Positions 34,419-38,244 of a DNA stretch of 38,244 nt are shown here, piece after piece. The DNA comes from G963664585 sp963664585 (GTDB lineage Bacteria; Bacillota; Clostridia; Oscillospirales; Ruminococcaceae): positions 1 to 38,244 of the forward strand of contig CAXXEO010000011.1 in the NCBI GenBank assembly GCA_963664585.2, written 5' to 3'. Below the pieces are notes generated by a model that made no database searches, was not told the origin of the DNA, and saw only the letters and a program-made list of their open reading frames with translations. Every line of letters begins with the position of its first letter. Within the stretch, counting starts at the first letter, position 1. A program made the position numbers and the translations under genes.

Positions 34419-35998
34419 TACTTGGACACCTTGCTTTCTATCAGGGCGATGTCTCCCTCTGATACACCGGTAATAACTTCGGCGTTAACACCGTCCGAAA
34501 AACCGGTGGTCACCTCTGTCTTGACGGGCTGGCCGTCCGCCCCCTTGATGAGGAGATATTGTTTGCCGCTATCCGTCACTACAGCACGGTTTGAAACGAT
34601 CAGTACATTCTCCTGCTGCCGGGTAATGAAGGTTGCATTGCCGCTCATTCCCTCATAAACAATAGCAGGCGGGTTCTTAACCATTACAGTAATCGAATAG
34701 TTGACGGTAGACGCACCCGCACGAAGCGGCGTCACCGAGATAGAATCCACAACGCCCTCATAGGTTTTCTTCTCATAGGAATCAAAGGTAATATCCGCCT
34801 TTTGACCAATGGAAAGACTGGTGATATCTTCCTGTGAGATCGTCACCGACATGTATACCTTGGTCATGTCCGCAATCGTCAAAATCGTTCCATCTACAGC
34901 AAGGGAACCCCCTTCGCTGACCGATATGGCCTCAATAAGCCCACTATAGGGGGCAGTGACCACGCCCGCAGCAATTTGCGTTTTCAAATCTGCAATTTCG
35001 AGTTCGAGTTTTTGCAGTGCTATATTTTTGGATGAAACCGTCTGGTCAAGGGTCATCACCGTAATATCATAAATTGCCTGAGCATTTTCGCTGCTAAAGA
35101 GGGTCTCGTCCTTCGTCTGTTTTGCCTCGAGAGTCGAAAGCGTGTAGCTTAGCTTACTCGCTTCAAATTTAGACTCAGCCGTTTCATAGCTATCTTCCAG
35201 GGAGGTTACCTTGTCGCTATATGTTTTTAGGTCATCCTGATAGTCTTTATACTCGGCTGCATAGGCTATTTTAGCCTCACTTGCCGCTGTCTTGGCCGCA
35301 TTAAGTGCCACAAGCAAGTCTGCGGTTGGGGTTGCATCGTAAGCTTTTTGGGCAACACCAAGCGCTGTTTCAGCTTCATTCTTGGCAGTTTCCAGGCCGT
35401 CCAGATCATACGCACTGTCGAGATTGAGTAGCTTTTGAGAATAATAGGTGATATCTTCCTCTATATCATCGATGTCGTAATAGGATTCTTCCATTGAGTT
35501 CTTTAAATCTTCAACGGACATGTCATATGTATCTTCTGCCGCTTCGCCCTTTTGCTGATTTTGCGCCAGAGTATACTTGGCGTTCATTAGACCGGTTTTC
35601 TGATCCAGAAGGGCCTGGCTATAGGATATTTTCGCGGTATCGTAATCGTACTGGAGATCGCTAAGGCTATCCTTGAGGTCCGAAACATCAAGACTGATGA
35701 GCTTTTGTCCAACGGCTACCGATTGTCCCGCCTTCACATAGACGGCCGCCACGTCCACTTTTGTATCAACGGGCGAGCGGACGGTCTGATAACCGATAGT
35801 GGCCGTACACGTCTCGCTGACGCCAACGGTGAGGTTGCCACGAGTGATTTTACTCTCTTTATAAACCGCTTTTGTCACAACGGTTTCCGTTTTATTTGTG
35901 TAATAGTACCTGACCCCATAAGTTGCCATGGCCCCCACAAGAATCAATGCGATCCAGCGGCCATATTTTTTAACAAAGCTCAATGGTACCCCCCACAT
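34418..35998 (-). CDS. MacA-like efflux adaptor (HlyD family)
   Basis: 526 residues. A single N-terminal membrane helix (about 13-28) anchors it outside. A biotinyl-lipoyl-like half (VDTKVDVAAVYVKAGQSVAV), a very long alpha-helical coiled coil (about 115-330), the second lipoyl half (VVTAPYSGLIEAISVSEGG) and beta-barrel/MPD regions follow. It is the adaptor for the MacB-like permease; in a Gram-positive cell it would reach into the wall rather than to TolC. ATG 35998 is used; TTG 35983 behind GGGGGG is an alternative. It is the first gene of the operon. Confidence 0.92.
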   Translation of the reverse strand: MWGVPLSFVKKYGRWIALILVGAMATYGVRYYYTNKTETVVTKAVYKESKITRGNLTVGVSETCTATIGYQTVRSPVDTKVDVAAVYVKAGQSVAVGQKLISLDVSDLKDSLSDLQYDYDTAKISYSQALLDQKTGLMNAKYTLAQNQQKGEAAEDTYDMSVEDLKNSMEESYYDIDDIEEDITYYSQKLLNLDSAYDLDGLETAKNEAETALGVAQKAYDATPTADLLVALNAAKTAASEAKIAYAAEYKDYQDDLKTYSDKVTSLEDSYETAESKFEASKLSYTLSTLEAKQTKDETLFSSENAQAIYDITVMTLDQTVSSKNIALQKLELEIADLKTQIAAGVVTAPYSGLIEAISVSEGGSLAVDGTILTIADMTKVYMSVTISQEDITSLSIGQKADITFDSYEKKTYEGVVDSISVTPLRAGASTVNYSITVMVKNPPAIVYEGMSGNATFITRQQENVLIVSNRAVVTDSGKQYLLIKGADGQPVKTEVTTGFSDGVNAEVITGVSEGDIALIESKVSK

Positions 35999-36218
35999 TT
36001 CTTATACTTTTCTTTTTATCATTTTCCGATTTCAATGTGAAAACTGGCTGATATTACTCTGAAAGCTTACCAAAAAATGCGAATAAATTTTGGTTTTTAT
36101 GTCAATACAGAAGTTTTGTATAATTTTGAGATAACACGCCCCTTATTTTGGAAATATGACTGAAGAACATTGTCCAAGTTGCTTCCCCGGTTTCACCAGA
36201 TGGGGCGGATTTCTTTAA

Positions 36219-36323
36219 TATAGTTGATTAATTTGAAAACAAGCTTGTGATTTCTTCCCCGCCCAAGGCGGGGGAAGAAAATGACGTTTTATATATAGCC
36301 AGTTTTTAAGTTTATTGGCTATA
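36219..36323 (-). repeat. Family A palindromic repeat, copy 11
   Basis: Reverse orientation, TATAGTTGATTAATTTGAAA to AAGTTTATTGGCTATA. The apex is CCCCGCC-CAA-GGCGGGGG. Confidence 0.94.
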
Positions 36324-36500
36324 TTTTATTTAATAGGCATATGCAAAAAGGCATCCGGGATGGACGCCTTAACTAGCGCAAAAGCAAAAACAAAATTAAA
36401 CCCTTATTCATGGGCATGTAAGTCCGACAACATGCGCTCGCGTCATCTTACTCCTAAATGTGTTATGACCTTAATGGCTGGATAAACAGGAGATAGGCAA

Positions 36501-36575
36501 ATGCATATGTCCTACAACGCCTTTACTTTTAGTTTCAAAAAACTCACGACAAGCACGTCTTATGGTTGCATTTAA
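36501..36575 (+). CDS. Possible 24-residue peptide ORF
   Basis: ATG 36501 follows ACAGGAGATAGGCAA. The peptide is MHMSYNAFTFSFKKLTTSTS ending YGCI. A good ribosome site is the only support; no family is recognised. The rest of 36324-36593 shows only a weak AAGGC..GCCTT hairpin near 36346. Confidence 0.25.
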   Translation: MHMSYNAFTFSFKKLTTSTSYGCI

Positions 36576-36593
36576 AAACGTATCAGCCTAATT

Positions 36594-37074
36594 TTATTTT
36601 TGCTTGGCTCTTTTTAGTTTAAATTTCTGCTCATTCAAAGGCTCCGAACGCCTGTCCAGCTCTTCATCTACCTGCTCGCAAATAAATATGTACATCTCAC
36701 CGGCCATCCGCATAAAAGCCCGCACCTGTTTATCACCCAACTCAACCGGAATGTCGGTGGGATAACGGGTCTCAATATAGCAGCGATTGAGTGCGGTACT
36801 TTCTCGCATCCAGTCGGAAAAAATGGTCATCATATCTTGCCGCCTGTTTACACAGCCAGGTAAGGTTGTGCCCATCTAAAAGACGATCTGTCTTCAGAAG
36901 TATATAGGCTTTAAGTGCTTTTTCAATGGTCTGCTGACAATGGAAAGCACAAGCATTATAGCAGAACTCGTCATCTGCCAATTTTTCGGTTGCCATCATA
37001 TCCTCGGCTGCGCGGTCGAGCCAATCGTAATACCGTCTGCTGTCTGTGGTATTATGACGTCTGTAATCAGCCAT
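36594..37074 (-). CDS. HEPN domain protein, one frameshift as read
   Basis: Minimal HEPN protein of about 160 residues. The helical core reads WLDRAAEDMMATEKLADDEF, YNACAFHCQQTIEKALKAYI and DGHNLTWLCKQAARYD, then after the break SDWMRESTALNRCYIETRYP. HEPN proteins paired with MNT nucleotidyltransferases act as toxins or RNA-processing modules. The frame breaks near 36818-36823, a run of six As on the + strand; removing one base joins DDHFSDW. ATG 37074 follows CGGGAG and overlaps the upstream MNT gene by eight bases, so they form a pair. Confidence 0.8.
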
Positions 37075-37393
37075 AAAGCACACTCCCGGTTTCAGATATA
37101 CGGTTGGCAAAAGTACCCTTCATTACTGACAGGGTGTTCCATTCTGCTGTAGTATACACCACGATATCAAAGGGAATCTCACAATCAATCTCGATGTAGA
37201 TCATCTTCTCGATAGCAAGGCGATCCTCGCTATCTGTTACCACACAGAGTTTGAAGGAACTTGTTTCTCCAGATACTAACGTCTTTAGGCCGAAAAGGAT
37301 GATCTTACGAGGCTCGACAAGCTCCATGATTCGATCTCGGACCATTAAATTGAAGGACAGTACACATCCATTGCATAAGTCACCCTTCCTCAT
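37067..37393 (-). CDS. Degenerate MNT-type nucleotidyltransferase-like protein
   Basis: A 108-residue partner of the HEPN gene. VEPRKIILFGLKTLVSGE lies where MNT antitoxins have IILFGSxARG, and SFKLCVVTDSED where the DxD motif is expected. The GSx10DxD catalytic signature is therefore lost, while the fold pattern (FDIVVYTTAEWN) remains. In MNT-HEPN systems this protein usually AMPylates or neutralises the HEPN toxin; this copy may neutralise by binding only (inference). ATG 37393 follows CGAGGA at short spacing. Confidence 0.65.
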   Translation of the reverse strand: MRKGDLCNGCVLSFNLMVRDRIMELVEPRKIILFGLKTLVSGETSSFKLCVVTDSEDRLAIEKMIYIEIDCEIPFDIVVYTTAEWNTLSVMKGTFANRISETGSVLYG

Positions 37394-37880
37394 TCCTCGG
37401 TTATTTCCCTATATGACACTGGTAACCTACCAAATATACAGCCACAGTCCTTTTGATTTATATTTTTATAATAGTATATCATATTTACAAAGTGTTAACA
37501 GTCCATTTCATCATTTTTTGCTTTCATAAACTCTATCATTTATTACTGATATGAAGTTTGAAGCCAAAAATTAGGTTCCTTAACTTTTTCTAAGCTCTTA
37601 TGCACTCTGTCATTATTTTTAATAGGCGTTCTTGCTTTGAAGTCTTTTCAGATTATGACTTCGCCGTGGGCTTTGGTTGTCAGAGCAGTTCAAAAAAACA
37701 GAAGAGACCTCTTCCTGCTCAGCAAATTCAACACTGGAGAAAAATGGCGATATTTTATGTATCCATTTTTCCTCATACGCAAAGCAGGCCAGTGCTCTCT
37801 CTACACTGCCCTGCTAAATGAAAATGAAAGGATTGTTTTCTGCAGTTACCTCACAGATGAACTATCATGCAATGCACTTC
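37394..37880. other. Stretch without an assigned gene
   Basis: 487 AT-rich bases between the MNT gene and the small-peptide array. A TTG-started 94-codon frame (37637-37921, + strand) reads RDLFLLSKFNTGEKWRYFMY but has no ribosome site. It also runs into the peptide array on the opposite strand. I regard it as unproven. Confidence 0.4.
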
Positions 37881-38000
37881 TCAATGGAGGTCTTTACTCA
37901 TCACAACAGGCATATCTATAATGGGTCTGTAATCCGGCTGTGTAAGCTCATAATCTTGATATAGCTCGCAGTCCAACTCTGTCTTCAGTTCGATTTTCAT
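37881..38000 (-). CDS. Small peptide gene, array copy 1 (39 residues)
   Basis: Starts MKIELKTELDCELYQDYELT and continues QPDYRPIIDMPV, then a private tail VMSKDLH. CAGGAGGAA precedes the ATG by nine bases. It is the last unit of a 167-bp tandem array on the minus strand. Homology to the next copy stops abruptly after the DMPV codons, so the tail comes from flanking DNA. Tyr/Asp/Glu-rich, no signal peptide, no membrane helix. It may be a precursor of a modified peptide or a signalling peptide; this is a guess. Confidence 0.7.
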   Translation of the reverse strand: MKIELKTELDCELYQDYELTQPDYRPIIDMPVVMSKDLH

Positions 38001-38059
38001 ATTCTATTCCTCCTGCAAGTTCATGTTGATGTTTTTGATACCTTTGTCGAAAATGAGAA

Positions 38060-38167
38060 TTACTCCATCTCGACAGGCATGTCGATTATAGGCTTGTAAT
38101 CTGGCTGTGTAAGCTCATAGTCTTGATATAGCTCCCAGTCCAACTCTGTCTTCAGTTCGATTTTCAT
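38060..38167 (-). CDS. Small peptide gene, array copy 2 (35 residues)
   Basis: Starts MKIELKTELDWELYQDYELT, then QPDYKPIIDMPVEME and stop. It differs from copy 1 at residue 11 (Trp here, Cys there), residue 25 (Lys here, Arg there) and the C-terminus. CAGGAGGAA lies upstream. A six-codon frame (MNLQEE) spans the ribosome site and ends three bases before the ATG, which could couple translation between units. Near-perfect spacer identity to the neighbouring unit indicates recent duplication. Confidence 0.75.
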   Translation of the reverse strand: MKIELKTELDWELYQDYELTQPDYKPIIDMPVEME

Positions 38168-38226
38168 ATTCTATTCCTCCTGCAAATTCATGTTGATGTT
38201 TTTGATACCTTTGTCGAAAATGAGAA

Positions 38227-38244
38227 TTACTCCATCTCAACAGG
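38227..38244 (-). CDS. Small peptide gene, array copy 3 (only the 3' end)
   Basis: Codons for PVEME and a TAA stop, in register with copy 2 at 167 bp. The rest lies beyond the window. Confidence 0.7.
   Translation of the reverse strand, partial: PVEME

Larger units (their letters stand above)
37905..38244 (-). repeat. Tandem repeat array of 167-bp units, continuing past the window edge
   Basis: Start codons lie at 38000 and 38167, exactly 167 bp apart. The spacers 38001-38060 and 38168-38227 differ at one position. A third unit begins at the edge with the codons for PVEME and stop. Each unit contains one ribosome site and one small ORF. Confidence 0.93.

Noticed and set aside
2453..36323. 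Family A copies as a CRISPR array or as transcription terminators
   Set aside because: They are kilobases apart with genes between, so no array exists. The apex hairpins are followed by AAATCAC or AAAATGACG rather than a T-tract, so ordinary Rho-independent termination is not supported.
37637..37921. 94-codon + strand frame next to the peptide array
   Set aside because: TTG start without a ribosome site, overlaps the array's terminal ORF on the other strand, and no family resemblance. It cannot be supported.

Overview
The window looks like a chromosomal segment of a low-to-mid GC Clostridia bacterium (Bacillota, most like Oscillospirales). The gene families fit this: a DegV protein, a DUF1292 protein, a SpoIIQ-like M23 peptidase, a QueT transporter, GTP-type PEP carboxykinase, a class B sortase, and extracellular proteins carrying long Ser/Ala linkers. 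AGGAGG-like ribosome binding sites and TTGACA/TATAAT promoters fit too. These assignments come from reading motifs; no database search was run.

Layout. 1-1540: the 3' end of argS and a degV-like gene. 1.7-5.7 kb: an AT-richer accessory stretch with a histidine phosphatase, a small XRE regulator divergent from a 27-codon ORF with paired dyad operators, a divergent LCP-like protein and two GNAT acetyltransferases. 6.1-8.2 kb: a frameshifted M20 peptidase and a peptidyl-prolyl isomerase lipoprotein. 8.5-9.8 kb: an RNA-rich stretch with a ~350-nt RNA gene (own promoter and terminator) divergent from DUF1292, then a second likely structured RNA. 9.85-14 kb: a cell-surface group (M23 peptidase, GH18-SH3 membrane protein, sortase B). 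14.5-20.7 kb: minus-strand housekeeping genes, namely a 44-aa membrane peptide, pckG, tsaD, rimI and polA. 21.2-28.7 kb: dusB, queT, ruvX, an M14-like peptidase, a NUDIX hydrolase, ridA, an M20D amidohydrolase and ltaE. 28.8-29.9 kb: a complete IS30-family element. 30-31.6 kb: a hotdog thioesterase and a coiled-coil protein. 31.7-36 kb: a MacAB-like export operon that includes a repeat-rich lipoprotein. 36.5-37.4 kb: an MNT-HEPN pair. 37.9-38.2 kb: a 167-bp tandem array encoding near-identical small peptides that runs off the right edge.

The most striking features are not ordinary genes. First, eleven copies of a ~106-bp palindromic element (family A) sit only between genes. They share a CCCCCGCC-NNN-GGCGGGGG apex with a second family (B) and with several single hairpins whose arms are unrelated. 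One copy is split by the IS30 element with a 4-bp AATT duplication, and another is embedded in a family B copy. Second, the right-edge peptide array resembles multi-copy small-peptide loci. Third, the 8.5-8.9 kb RNA gene matches no family I can name.

Nine single-base frameshifts occur in six otherwise intact minus-strand genes, including normally essential tsaD. Most lie at short homopolymer runs, so sequence error is the likelier explanation than gene decay.
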